Shown: one piece after another, positions 33,587 through 41,662 of the stretch
Layout: each line of letters starts with the position of its first letter
Position numbering within the stretch: the first letter of the stretch is position 1
NCBI RefSeq assembly: GCF_018417475.1
Contig: NZ_CP054856.1
Coordinates: 2,511,001-2,575,000, forward strand
From: Novosphingobium decolorationis
GTDB lineage: Bacteria; Pseudomonadota; Alphaproteobacteria; Sphingomonadales; Sphingomonadaceae
Length of the DNA stretch: 64,000 bases
Reading direction: 5' to 3'
Made by a program: the position numbers and the translations under genes
Notes under the pieces: generated by a model
The model's database searches: none
Told to the model about the DNA's origin: nothing
Seen by the model: the letters and a program-made list of their open reading frames with translations, nothing else

Positions 33587-34603
33587 TTATCCTCCGGTCA
33601 TCGACATGTGACGGGAAAGCGCTGGCGCGGCGCCCGGTTCCTCGATGGCGAAGTGATGGCGTTCTGGCTTGATGCGCATGGCGGTGTCGAGCGCGTCCTG
33701 AAGCGCCCGGTCGGGCGCGTCGGAGCGCAGCGCGGCGCGCAGGTCCACCTGTTCGTTCCCGCCAAGACAGGCATAAAGCTGGCCCGTCGCCGTCACGCGG
33801 ATGCGGTTGCAGCCCTCGCAGAAATTCTGGGTGAGCGGGGTGATGAGCCCCAGGCGTCCGCCGGTCTCGGCAATGTCGAAGTACCGCGCCGGACCGCCCG
33901 TGCGGTGCTCGCTGGGCTGGAGCGTCCAGCGCTTTTCCAGGTCCTCGCGCACGGCCAGGAGCGGCAGGTAGTGGTCGAAGCGGTCTTCCTCCACCTCGCC
34001 CAGCGGCATGACCTCGATCAGCGTGATCTCGAAGCCCTGCCCGTGCGCCCAGGCGATGATGTCGGGAATCTCGGCCTCGTTGATGCCCTTCAGGGCGACC
34101 GTGTTGAGCTTGACGACAAGCCCCGCCTCGCGCGCGGCCTGAAGCCCTTCAAGGACCTGCGGCAGCGAATCGCGGCGCGCAAGAGCGGCAAACCCCTCCC
34201 GGTCGAGCGTGTCGAGCGAGACGTTGACGCGCTTTACCCCGGCGGCGGCCAGGCCATCGGCAAATTCGGCCAGCCGCGTCGCGTTGGTGGTGAGGGTCAG
34301 TTCATCCAGCCCGTCGCCGATCTTGCGCCCCAGCGCCTGAACCAGCTCCATCATGTCGCGGCGCACCAGCGGCTCGCCGCCGGTCAGGCGGATCTTGCGG
34401 ATGCCGCGCGCGATGAAGCCAAGCGAGAGCTCGTGCAGTTCCTCCAGACTGAGCACGTCCTTGCGCGGCAGGAAGGTCATGCGCTCGGGCATGCAGTAGG
34501 AGCAGCGCAGATCGCACCGATCGGTAACCGAAAGGCGCAGGTACGTGATCCGGCGCTGGAACTGGTCGACAAGGGGAGCAGCTGAGGTCATCCGCCCCGT
34601 CAT
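33587..34603 (-). CDS. moaA: GTP 3',8-cyclase MoaA
   Basis: MoaA is a radical-SAM enzyme that starts molybdenum cofactor synthesis by rearranging GTP. The 338-aa protein has the CxxxCxxC cluster motif CDLRCSYC (Cys30, Cys34, Cys37) and the second cluster site NFCEGCNRIRV with a further Cys in LYACLGG. It ends in MTGG, the C-terminal GG arm that enters the active site. Its first codons overlap the upstream unknown gene by 4 bp. An ATG four codons later is an alternative start. Confidence 0.96.
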   Translation of the reverse strand: MTGRMTSAAPLVDQFQRRITYLRLSVTDRCDLRCSYCMPERMTFLPRKDVLSLEELHELSLGFIARGIRKIRLTGGEPLVRRDMMELVQALGRKIGDGLDELTLTTNATRLAEFADGLAAAGVKRVNVSLDTLDREGFAALARRDSLPQVLEGLQAAREAGLVVKLNTVALKGINEAEIPDIIAWAHGQGFEITLIEVMPLGEVEEDRFDHYLPLLAVREDLEKRWTLQPSEHRTGGPARYFDIAETGGRLGLITPLTQNFCEGCNRIRVTATGQLYACLGGNEQVDLRAALRSDAPDRALQDALDTAMRIKPERHHFAIEEPGAAPALSRHMSMTGG

Positions 34604-34941
34604 ACCATTGACATGGCACCATTACCATCAAGAGCGAACAGCTGGCCGGTTATGGCCTTTACCCCCTCTAGCCACTGCCTTGTAGCGGCCAGCGCTTCTG
34701 TGCTGTCGGTCTCCACCGCATTGACCCGCGAAGGGGCATAGCGGCGGGCCAGCCCCTGCACGGTGGCGAGCCGCCAGGCCCGGTGGTCCGCGCCCGCAGG
34801 TTCGAACACCAGAGTCAGCGGGTCCGCGCCGCCGCCCAGTGTCAGCTCGACGCCGGGCAGGACGCGCGCGTGAAAATCGCTCGACGCCTCAAGCGGATCC
34901 TCGGCCAGCGGGCCGACATAGAGCAGCTCGCCCATGCCCAT
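34600..34941 (-). CDS. Small protein of unknown function in the pterin operon
   Basis: This 113-aa soluble protein lies between folB and moaA, overlapping moaA by 4 bp and starting 4 bp after folB stops. It has an N-terminal GELLYVGPLAEDPLEAS, a central beta-rich part and a helical end ALAATRQWLEGVKAITGQLF. The final helix-strand resembles the last part of a short-chain dehydrogenase Rossmann fold, but no NAD-binding GxxxGxG is present. Tight packing suggests a role in pterin or molybdopterin metabolism. Confidence 0.75.
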   Translation of the reverse strand: MGMGELLYVGPLAEDPLEASSDFHARVLPGVELTLGGGADPLTLVFEPAGADHRAWRLATVQGLARRYAPSRVNAVETDSTEALAATRQWLEGVKAITGQLFALDGNGAMSMV

Positions 34942-34945
34942 GCCC

Positions 34946-35317
34946 TTAGCGGCGGTGCCGGGTCAGGGTAATGCCGATCTTCTCGCCCGCCTCGGCAATC
35001 GCAAGCTTCACGATCTTGACGGTGACCGCGGTAATCCGCGCGTCCTGCAGGAACAGCGTGTCGCAGACATGGTCGGCCACGGCTTCGATCAGCGTGAAGT
35101 GGACGCCTTCGGGAATCGCGCCCGAGGCCGCGAACTTCAGGTCCATGTAGTTCTTGCTCGCCTCGAGCGGGGTGTCGGGCGTGTAGTGCGCCGCGGGCTT
35201 CAGAGCGACGGAGATCGTGAAGCGCAGCGGCTGCGGCTTGCCGGTCTCTTCGGAGTAGATCCCGGTGAGGACGTCCTGTTCGAAGTCCGCGACTTCAAGG
35301 ATAAGCGAATCGGTCAT
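34946..35317 (-). CDS. folB: Dihydroneopterin aldolase family protein
   Basis: This 123-aa T-fold protein resembles dihydroneopterin aldolase, which makes 6-hydroxymethyl-dihydropterin in folate synthesis. Evidence is the VLTGIYSEETGKPQPLRFTIS strand with its acidic residue, NYMDL in place of the usual NY(G/A)D(V/L) strand, and EAVADHVCDTLF helix. The catalytic Lys expected near the C terminus is plausibly that in VTVKIVKL. It heads the pterin operon; both folate and molybdopterin derive from GTP. Confidence 0.82.
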   Translation of the reverse strand: MTDSLILEVADFEQDVLTGIYSEETGKPQPLRFTISVALKPAAHYTPDTPLEASKNYMDLKFAASGAIPEGVHFTLIEAVADHVCDTLFLQDARITAVTVKIVKLAIAEAGEKIGITLTRHRR

Positions 35318-35330
35318 GGCGCCCCTTAGA

Positions 35331-35370
35331 GCATTTTCCAGTCAGGTTGCATCACCTGATTGGAGAATGC
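35331..35370. terminator. 17-bp inverted repeat between HNH gene and folB
   Basis: GCATTTTCCAGTCAGGT (35331-35347) pairs with ACCTGATTGGAGAATGC (35354-35370) over all 17 positions if two G-U pairs are allowed, with loop TGCATC. It fits exactly between the HNH stop and the folB start. It resembles CAATCAGGT-type palindromes seen in other alphaproteobacteria and could terminate the HNH transcript, although there is no T run. Confidence 0.6.
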
Positions 35371-35371
35371 C

Positions 35372-35704
35372 CTAGCGCTTCTTCTTCGTGATCGGCGCGT
35401 TGAAATCGGGGTCCTTCCTGGCCACCCAGGCGACGAACTTGGCGATGGTCGGATCGTCCAGAAGCCCCTGCGCCTCCATCCCGAAACGCTCCAGCTGCGA
35501 GTTGGTGAAGTGGGTGATGATCGTCCGCTGGCAGATCGGGTGCATCGGCACCGTATCCTTGCCGCCCCGGCTCTTGGGAATGGGATGGTGCCAGACGATC
35601 TCCGACCCGGTCATCCGCCCGCACAGCCAGCAGTCGGGCGGCGGCGCGGCCTCTTCCTCGGTCTCGTCGTCCAATTCCCAGTCATTGCGGCGTTTGCGGG
35701 CCAT
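35372..35704 (-). CDS. HNH endonuclease family protein
   Basis: This 110-aa protein has Cys-x2-Cys (CWLCGR) followed by VWHHPIPKSRGGKDTVPMHPICQ, the HH...N/C pattern of a zinc-stabilised HNH nuclease. A hydrophilic acidic N terminus precedes it and a basic tail (ITKKKR) follows. HNH proteins cut DNA in many contexts; without a partner gene, a specific role cannot be named. The start at 35704 begins MARKRRNDWE; the longer frame overlaps the divergent gene. Confidence 0.88.
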   Translation of the reverse strand: MARKRRNDWELDDETEEEAAPPPDCWLCGRMTGSEIVWHHPIPKSRGGKDTVPMHPICQRTIITHFTNSQLERFGMEAQGLLDDPTIAKFVAWVARKDPDFNAPITKKKR

Positions 35705-35777
35705 GGTGTGCTTTCGATAAGGCTTGATCGCGCGCCCTGTTGGCATAGAGCGCGCGGCTGTGACAGGACTTAATGCC

Positions 35778-35993
35778 ATGACCACCCCACAAGACACCCC
35801 TCCAAGCGACACCACGCTCCCGCGCCCGCAGCGCCGCCTGCTCGCCCGCCTGTTCAACGCCCGCACGACGCCCATCTGCGTCGACGGGCGCGAATTGCTG
35901 ACCTTCCAGGAGGCCAAACGCTACCTGCTCTCGCTGGAGCCCGAACCGCGCGAGGCGGCCTACCACGCGATCAAGACGCAGGCAGAGAGATAG
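35778..35993 (+). CDS. Small hypothetical protein
   Basis: This 71-aa protein has an N-terminal Pro/Thr-rich stretch, then PICVDGRELLTFQEAKRYLLSLEPEPREAAYHAIKTQ, probably a short strand-helix unit. It is divergent from the HNH gene, has GACAGGA upstream, and is followed 16 bp later by an A-module repeat. Similar short proteins occur in sphingomonads but no function is known. Confidence 0.65.
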   Translation: MTTPQDTPPSDTTLPRPQRRLLARLFNARTTPICVDGRELLTFQEAKRYLLSLEPEPREAAYHAIKTQAER

Positions 35994-36556
35994 AAAGAAG
36001 GAAGATGACCGAGGGCCATCGCCCTCGGGCTCCCGGAATCGGAGAGGCTTGGGTGGGACCGGAGCGGCCGCTAGCGCGTCCACACCGCGATGGAGGCTTG
36101 AACACTCGAGATCCATGCCAACGAGCAGTGAAGCTGCGAATAAGAACGCGATGGACAGTGGCCAGGGCGAACCTTGCACTTTGCAAAAGAGATGATTGCA
36201 AAAATGTCGGGGGGCGTTGGCAATCTGAAAAGACAATCGTGACGGATGGGGCGTTGCCTTTGCATTGACATCAAAATGCCTAAGGGATGCGATGACTTCA
36301 ATAGACAGGCGCTGTCAGCCTGCATTCCTCCCGAGCCGTTCGTTTTGCTAACAGCACGGATCTCCCGTGTGCTTACCTATTCCAAGAAAGTTCGCATTCC
36401 GCGCAATTAGAGCAACCTTCTTTTGGGCATTTCGGTATTCTGCCATAGGAGGGCGCAGGATGTTCAGGGATCTTGCTGGTTTTTCCTGCACATTATTGGC
36501 GGCCGGATAGAGTGTGGCGAAAGGATTGAATCATTAAGTGGATTTATCGTGCGTCG
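35994..36556. other. Intergenic stretch entering an AT-richer region
   Basis: This 563-bp stretch opens with an A-module repeat at 36009-36028. From about 36040 the base composition shifts to noticeably more A and T, and short open frames here have no recognisable homology. No promoter was identified with confidence. It is the left flank of an island-like segment extending to about 38265. Confidence 0.7.
36009..36028 (+). repeat. Intergenic palindromic repeat, copy 9 (A module only)
   Basis: The A hairpin is perfect and 16 bp after the stop of the small hypothetical gene. GGCTCCCGGAATC follows, but the sequence then departs from the family and no B module is present. Confidence 0.85.
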
Positions 36557-37441
36557 ATGCGGGCAATCGCTGTGCTCGCCTCAATCAGCGACGCTCAGGC
36601 CCATGATGCGCTGCGTAGATTGTCGCCCAGTTCGCCCTGGAACGCGGATTGGGCCGAAAATGCTTGCAGATTGCAGCGTGTGTTCGGCACGGGAGATGAT
36701 CTCGTCCTGCTGCGCTTTTCGGCCTTTACGCCGGGTTCGAGTTTCCGAACAGAACTGTCAGGTCAGCTCGCACATGTTGATGGAAAGGGACAAAAAATCG
36801 GATTGTCCTATCTGCCGGACCCCAGTCGAAAGGTGGGGATGCGGGCGGGCGTAGATGGTCCCGACAAGATCCCCACTCTCATTTTCACCAGCTCGTTTGC
36901 CCGCGATGAGGTTGAACAGGCTGAGAAATTGGAGATGATGAAAGCTGATGCAAACCAGCATCCGAACGATTTCCCCGATGCGGTCCTAGCTCCGGCACTG
37001 GCCCGAGACGTGACCGGTATGAGACTTGATTTCGGCACCCGACAGTTGGAGCTCGAAACGGGGGCCTTCGACAAAGCCCTTGCCGCCTTAAATCGCTGTG
37101 CAGACAACCTGTTGAAGACGTGGGGCATCGATCCCGAGATCAATCGGCTCGTCGTAACGCCCGCCAAGCTCAGGGACAATCAAGCCTTTGTGCGTAAGAT
37201 TCAGTTTCAATATCCCTTGAATCTTGCGCGGCAGAACGAAATTGGGCTGGTCAGTGCCGTCGTCACAGTCGACGGCGATGGCAAAGCGACCAGTTGCAGG
37301 GTCCCTCAGTCGCTTAATGATAAGCGCTTCGATGATCTCGTCTGCGAGGAACTTATGCGAACTCAGTACGAACCAGCTCGATTGGCTGATGGCATGCCGG
37401 TTGTAAGCTATTACAGCTTGACGGTCCACTATCCCATGTGA
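36557..37441 (+). CDS. TonB C-terminal-like protein in AT-richer segment
   Basis: This 294-aa protein opens with a very short potential signal (MRAIAVLASISDAQA). A central region around MRLDFGTRQLELETGAFDKALAALNRCADNLL follows, then a C-terminal domain with GLVSAVVTVDGDGKATSCRV and ending VVSYYSLTVHYPM, like the TonB C-terminal fold of sphingomonad energy-transducer-like proteins. There is no membrane anchor or Pro-rich arm, so it is not a classic TonB. Codon usage is less GC-rich than neighbours, and an IS3 remnant follows 18 bp later. Confidence 0.7.
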   Translation: MRAIAVLASISDAQAHDALRRLSPSSPWNADWAENACRLQRVFGTGDDLVLLRFSAFTPGSSFRTELSGQLAHVDGKGQKIGLSYLPDPSRKVGMRAGVDGPDKIPTLIFTSSFARDEVEQAEKLEMMKADANQHPNDFPDAVLAPALARDVTGMRLDFGTRQLELETGAFDKALAALNRCADNLLKTWGIDPEINRLVVTPAKLRDNQAFVRKIQFQYPLNLARQNEIGLVSAVVTVDGDGKATSCRVPQSLNDKRFDDLVCEELMRTQYEPARLADGMPVVSYYSLTVHYPM

Positions 37442-37459
37442 CCCTGCCGGCCTTGGAGT

Positions 37460-38094
37460 GAGGTGGTTCAGCCTTCTTCGACAGTTTGGCGGCTGAGTTA
37501 AGCTAATCCCGGTTGTCGTTCATGCCGACTGTTTGATCATCAGATAGAGGAAGCCACGGCGCATCGGAATGTACGTCATGTCGGCGCACCACACATGATT
37601 GGACCGTTCGATCGCCAGCGCCTCATCCGTCTCCGGCACCGGGGCATAGGAATAGGACGAGCGGCTGATCCGCAGCAGGTGGCACTGCGCCGTGATCGAT
37701 AGGCGGTGGTGAGTAGCTTCGACCATCGCCCGCCTCCGGTCCACGCTCATCGACCGAAGGCTTTCGCTAAAAAACCCCGCTCGACGACCAATTGCCCGAT
37801 CTTGGCGTTCAGCCTTTCGACCTCGCTCTTGCTGACGGCCTTGGCGACATCGCCAGCCCCGGAGAACGTGCCTGCGATCCCGTCGATGGCCTGCCACTTC
37901 CACGACGGATCATCGTGTGGTGCACGCCATGCTTGGCTGCCAGCTCCGCCAGCGCCAGATCGCCCCGGATCGCTTCCAGCGCGATCTTGGCCTTAAGATC
38001 CGCGCTGTAGCGCTTCCTCGTCGCCTTCATTTCCGTACCAATCCACCAGGTCGGGACTAGCTTAACACCCTGTCCAGAAAACCGGCACCACCTC
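37460..38094 (-). mobile_element. IS3-family insertion sequence, internally deleted remnant
   Basis: Imperfect terminal inverted repeats begin GAGGTGGT at 37460 and, on the other strand, at 38094. Both contain a CAG...TTAAGCTA-TCCCG block, with a short indel between the two copies. Between them only about 630 bp remain, half the usual length of an IS3 element, and the transposase frames are broken. No convincing target-site duplication was found. Confidence 0.8.
37520..38030 (-). pseudogene. IS3-family transposase OrfA/OrfB remnant
   Basis: OrfA begins MKATRKRYSADLKAKIALEA at 38030 but shifts frame after HGVHHTMI (about 37910). The next frame continues QLVVERGFF into the OrfB start MSVDRRRAMVEA. 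About 80 residues are then missing between PVPETDEAL and ERSNHVWCADMTYIPMRRG, which is the start of the DDE catalytic core. The rest of the core is gone and the frame ends MIKQSA. It cannot encode an active transposase. Confidence 0.85.
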
Positions 38095-38097
38095 ATC

Positions 38098-38265
38098 ATG
38101 ATTCAGGCGGGCTCGCTGGACGAGCCGGATCAGGTCACGCCGCAGAACGTCATATACGGCAAGGCCGCCGTCCGCTGGGACCATTTTGATCCGGCACTGA
38201 AGGTCTACGACCTTTACGCGCGCTTTGACGAGCAGACCCAAACCGCGGTGGCCGCAGACCGGTAG
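38098..38265 (+). pseudogene. 3' fragment of a gene, possibly GFA family
   Basis: An open frame of 55 codons begins right after the IS end with MIQAGSLDEPDQVTPQNVIY and ends VAADR. The phrase GSLD(E/D)P...PQ is typical of the C-terminal part of GFA (glutathione-dependent formaldehyde-activating, Mss4-like) proteins, whose Cys-rich N-terminal zinc part is absent. The 5' portion was probably lost when the IS inserted and later decayed. Confidence 0.5.
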
Positions 38266-38381
38266 GCCGCGCTCTCCGGGATCGAATATCCATGGCCTTC
38301 TATCCCCAGCCCCCTTCCGAAGGGCGCTCGATCAGACCGCCGGTTCACGCGGTCAGGGGACAGTAGATCGCCTTCCCTTCC

Positions 38382-39269
38382 TTACGCCGGGTTCGACCAG
38401 CGCGCGAAGATGGCGGTGGGGAGGAGGCGGCCTTCGCCGTCCTCGCGCACGGAGAGGTCGCCGTGTTCGATGGTGCCCGGGAGGTCTGTGAAGAGTTCAT
38501 CCATCAGCCCGGCCAGCGCGAGCGAGGACATGCGCACCGCGTAGACGGTGAGGAACAGGAAGCGGCTGTCGCCGTCGAGCAGCTGGCGGCAGTTCGAGAG
38601 GAGCTCGGGCAGGTTCTCTTCAAGGCGCCAGGTCTCGCCACCGGGGCCGCGGCCGAACTTGGGTGGATCGAGGATGATGCCGTCGTAGCGGCGGCCACGG
38701 CGCACTTCGCGCGCGGCGAACTTGGCGGCATCGTCGATCATCCAGCGCACCGGGCGATCCTCAAGGCCTGCCAGCGCGGCGTTCTCGCGCGCCTGTGCGA
38801 CCGACTTCTTCGAGGCATCGACGTGGGTGACGCGGCCATGCGCGGAGAGCGCCAGCGTGCCCACGCCGGTGTAGCCGAACAGGTTCATCGTCTCGGCATC
38901 GTCGCGCCCGGCCAGTTGCGCGCGCATCCAGTCCCACACCGGCGCCATGTCCGGGAAGAAGCCGAGGTGGCGAAACGGCGTGCAGCTGGCGGTGAAGGCC
39001 ACCTCGTTCCAGGCGAGCGGCCAGCCTTCGCGCGGGACGTCGCGGTCGAAGAGCCACTTGCCCCCGCCATCTTCGTCCGAGCCGGGAACGAATTCGCCGT
39101 CGGCATCCCAGGTCTCGGTGCGCGGGCTCCACATCGCCTGCGGTTCGGGCCGCACGAAGCGGCGCGCGCCATAGCGTTCGAGCTTGCGGCCGTGGCCCGA
39201 GTCGACGAGGCCGTAGTCGTCCCAGCCTTCGCCGATCATCAGGACGGGGGATGTTAAGAGCGTTGCCAT
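38382..39269 (-). CDS. Class I SAM-dependent methyltransferase, RlmI/RlmK-like
   Basis: This 295-aa protein has the SAM-binding motif I NLFGYTGVGTLAL near 143, motif II THVDASKKSV, and DPPKFGRG near 208, the motif IV found in rRNA cytosine methyltransferases such as RlmI/RlmK. An N-terminal PUA domain is absent, so the exact target is unclear. The start at 39269 follows an upstream frame that overlaps thrC. It is the last gene of the cox-thrC minus-strand run, with its ATG 17 bp from the thrC stop. Confidence 0.85.
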   Translation of the reverse strand: MATLLTSPVLMIGEGWDDYGLVDSGHGRKLERYGARRFVRPEPQAMWSPRTETWDADGEFVPGSDEDGGGKWLFDRDVPREGWPLAWNEVAFTASCTPFRHLGFFPDMAPVWDWMRAQLAGRDDAETMNLFGYTGVGTLALSAHGRVTHVDASKKSVAQARENAALAGLEDRPVRWMIDDAAKFAAREVRRGRRYDGIILDPPKFGRGPGGETWRLEENLPELLSNCRQLLDGDSRFLFLTVYAVRMSSLALAGLMDELFTDLPGTIEHGDLSVREDGEGRLLPTAIFARWSNPA

Positions 39270-39286
39270 GGGCTGTGCCCTAGCCC

Positions 39287-40687
39287 TCAGACCTTGGGTG
39301 CGGCAAGCCCCGCGACGAATTCGGCCACGGCGTCGTATTCGCCCGCCAGCTTCGTGCACTTCTCCTCGCGGTCGAACAGGTCACCCACGCGCGCGGGCAG
39401 GCTCGGCCGGTGGCCGGTCGAACGCTCGACCGCCTCGGGGAACTTGGCCGGGTGCGCGGTCGCCAGGGTGACGACGGGCGTCTTCGCGTCGATCCCGGCG
39501 GTGCGCGCGGCAAAGAGGCCACAGGCGGTGTGCGGATCGATCAGCTCGCCGCAGTTCTCCCAGGCCCAGCGGATCGTCTCGGCCATCTCGTCCTGGTCGG
39601 CTCGGGCCGACTGGAAGAGTGCAGCCGCGCCTTCGCGCTGCGCGTTCGAAAGCTGCATCGCCTTGGTCGCCTCAAAGCCCTTCATCTGCTCGGCCATGGC
39701 CGCGCCGTCACGGCCGCCAAGGTCGAACAGCAGGCGCTCGAAGTTGGAGGAGACCTGGATATCCATCGAGGGCGCGGCGGTCGGCGTCACGGTCCCCTGC
39801 GAGTAGTCGCCGCTCGAGAGCGCGCGGTGCAGGATGTCGTTCACATTGGTGGCCACCACCAGCTTGGCAACGGGCAGGCCCATCTGCGCCGCGACATAGC
39901 CGGCGAAGACATCGCCGAAGTTGCCGGTCGGCACCGAGAAGGCGACCTCGCGCTCGGGCGCACCAAGCTGGAGCGCGGCGGCGAAGTAGTAGACGACCTG
40001 GGCCATCAGGCGCGCCCAGTTGATCGAGTTCACCGCGCCGATCGCGAAGCGGTCGGTCATCGCGGTATCGTTGAACATGCGCTTCACCATCGCCTGCGCG
40101 TCGTCGAACGAGCCGTCGATGGCGATGTTGTGGACGTTGGGCGCGAGCACCGTCGTCATCTGGCGGCGCTGCACGTCCGAGACGCGGCCGTGCGGGTGGA
40201 GCATGAAGATGTCCACCTTGGCGCGGCCCGCCACCGCGTCGATCGCGGCCGAGCCGGTGTCGCCCGAGGTCGCGCCCACGATGGTGAGGTTGCGGTCCGA
40301 ACGGCTGAGGAATTCCTCGAAGAAGAGGCCGAGCAGCTGGAGCGCGACGTCCTTGAAGGCGAGCGTGGGGCCGTGGAACAGTTCGAGCACCCAGTGCTGC
40401 TCGTCGAGCTGCTTGAGCGGTGTCACCGCCTTGTGCGCGAATCGGCCATAGGCCTCGGTGGTGAGTTCGAGCAGGCGCTCGTAGGTCAGGCTCTGGCCGA
40501 CGAACGGCGCCATGACCCGCGCGGCGAGTTCGGCGTAGGAGAGACCGGCCATGCCCGCGATCTCGTCCTTGGAGAAACGCGGCCATTCGCGCGGAACGTA
40601 GAGCCCGCCGTCGCTGGCGAGGCCAGCCAGCGTGGCGCCTTCGAAATCGAGCGCCGGTGCGCTGCCGCGGGTGCTGATGTAGTCCAT
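39287..40687 (-). CDS. thrC: Threonine synthase
   Basis: Threonine synthase converts O-phosphohomoserine to threonine using PLP. This 466-aa protein is of the longer class with N-terminal MDYISTRG, PLP lysine in FHGPTLAFKDVALQ (near 113), the phosphate-binding block GATSGDTGSAA near 155, and a helical C-terminal domain. It lies downstream of surf1 in the same direction, an order often kept in sphingomonads. The 149-bp gap upstream may contain its own promoter. Confidence 0.96.
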   Translation of the reverse strand: MDYISTRGSAPALDFEGATLAGLASDGGLYVPREWPRFSKDEIAGMAGLSYAELAARVMAPFVGQSLTYERLLELTTEAYGRFAHKAVTPLKQLDEQHWVLELFHGPTLAFKDVALQLLGLFFEEFLSRSDRNLTIVGATSGDTGSAAIDAVAGRAKVDIFMLHPHGRVSDVQRRQMTTVLAPNVHNIAIDGSFDDAQAMVKRMFNDTAMTDRFAIGAVNSINWARLMAQVVYYFAAALQLGAPEREVAFSVPTGNFGDVFAGYVAAQMGLPVAKLVVATNVNDILHRALSSGDYSQGTVTPTAAPSMDIQVSSNFERLLFDLGGRDGAAMAEQMKGFEATKAMQLSNAQREGAAALFQSARADQDEMAETIRWAWENCGELIDPHTACGLFAARTAGIDAKTPVVTLATAHPAKFPEAVERSTGHRPSLPARVGDLFDREEKCTKLAGEYDAVAEFVAGLAAPKV

Positions 40688-40836
40688 GACTTCCCTGTTC
40701 GTCGGATCCGGCCTGCCGAAACGGACCTTGCTCGGTGGTTCTGCCCGGTGTGCCCGCGGCCTTTGCAGGCGCGGTTAGCGCCCGCGAGGCGGCAAGGCAA
40801 TCCCGCTGTGAAACGCGGCCCCACGAAACGCAAGGC

Positions 40837-41400
40837 TCATGAACGCCCCTTCCGGCGCAAGACCATTGCGTAAATGACCAGCGCGGTCAGTGCAAAGGAG
40901 AACCACTGGACCGCGTAGGAGAGGTGGTTGTTGGGCAGATCGGACGGGTCGGGAAGCGCGTTCGCCTCGAGTCCGCCCAGCGCCGGGTCGGCCACCAGAC
41001 GCGGGCCCGGCGCGATCACGCCGTGCACCTCGCCGCCCTGCCAGGTGCCCTTGCCATCGGGCCGCCGGGTCCAGCCCAGCACCACCCGCGCCTCGCCGCC
41101 GCCTGCCAGCGCGCAGGTCGCGGTGCGCGCGAAGCCGGTCTCGTCGTTGCGATTGCGGCCCGCCACCGCGCTGGTCGCGGTCACGGCGGTGCAGGTGAGA
41201 TGGGCGCGGCGATAGAGCAGCTGCGCGCCCGGACCTTGCCTCGGCCAGGCGATCTCCTGCGTGAGGCCTGCCGCCCCGGCGTAGTGCGCGAGCAGCTGGG
41301 CCTTCTCCTCGCGGCGCTCCAGCTGCCAGAGGCCAAGCGCGATCATCACGCCGACGGCCAGGAGTACGACCAGCGTGGAGACAATGGGGATGGAGCGCAT
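40837..41400 (-). CDS. SURF1 family cytochrome oxidase assembly protein
   Basis: This 187-aa membrane protein has one N-terminal helix (about 6-24) ending in GLWQLERREEK, a periplasmic middle portion, and a C-terminal helix after NNHLSYAVQWFSFALTALV. This two-helix layout and the QW(F/Y) motif define SURF1, which helps heme a insertion into subunit I. It is the usual neighbour of coxC and follows it in this operon. Confidence 0.92.
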   Translation of the reverse strand: MRSIPIVSTLVVLLAVGVMIALGLWQLERREEKAQLLAHYAGAAGLTQEIAWPRQGPGAQLLYRRAHLTCTAVTATSAVAGRNRNDETGFARTATCALAGGGEARVVLGWTRRPDGKGTWQGGEVHGVIAPGPRLVADPALGGLEANALPDPSDLPNNHLSYAVQWFSFALTALVIYAMVLRRKGRS

Positions 41401-41445
41401 GGATCAGGGCCTTTTCGTCGGGCACGGGAATCAGGAAGAGAGATA

Positions 41446-41559
41446 CAAGGGGCCATCGCCCCTTGACCCCAAAATCGGCGACCTCACCTTTCCCGGCCAC
41501 CGCAGCGCGCGAAAGGTGAGGTAGACAGTTTGGGGAGCCCGAGGGCGATGGCCCTCGGA
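41446..41559 (-). repeat. Intergenic palindromic repeat, copy 10 (B and A, reverse)
   Basis: The B hairpin at 41446-41466 and the A hairpin at 41539-41558 flank a spacer that is itself palindromic: ACCTCACCTTTC (41481-41492) matches GAAAGGTGAGGT (41511-41522) exactly. The whole copy is thus nearly symmetric. It lies between coxC and surf1 in an otherwise continuous minus-strand run. Confidence 0.9.
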
Positions 41560-41662
41560 AATCATCTCTCTACTAACAATCGCACGTGAGGCCCCACCAA
41601 ACCGAAAGGGCAGCCGGCGCGAACGCGGGCTGCCCTTTGCGGCTTTGCGAGACCTGCGCGGA

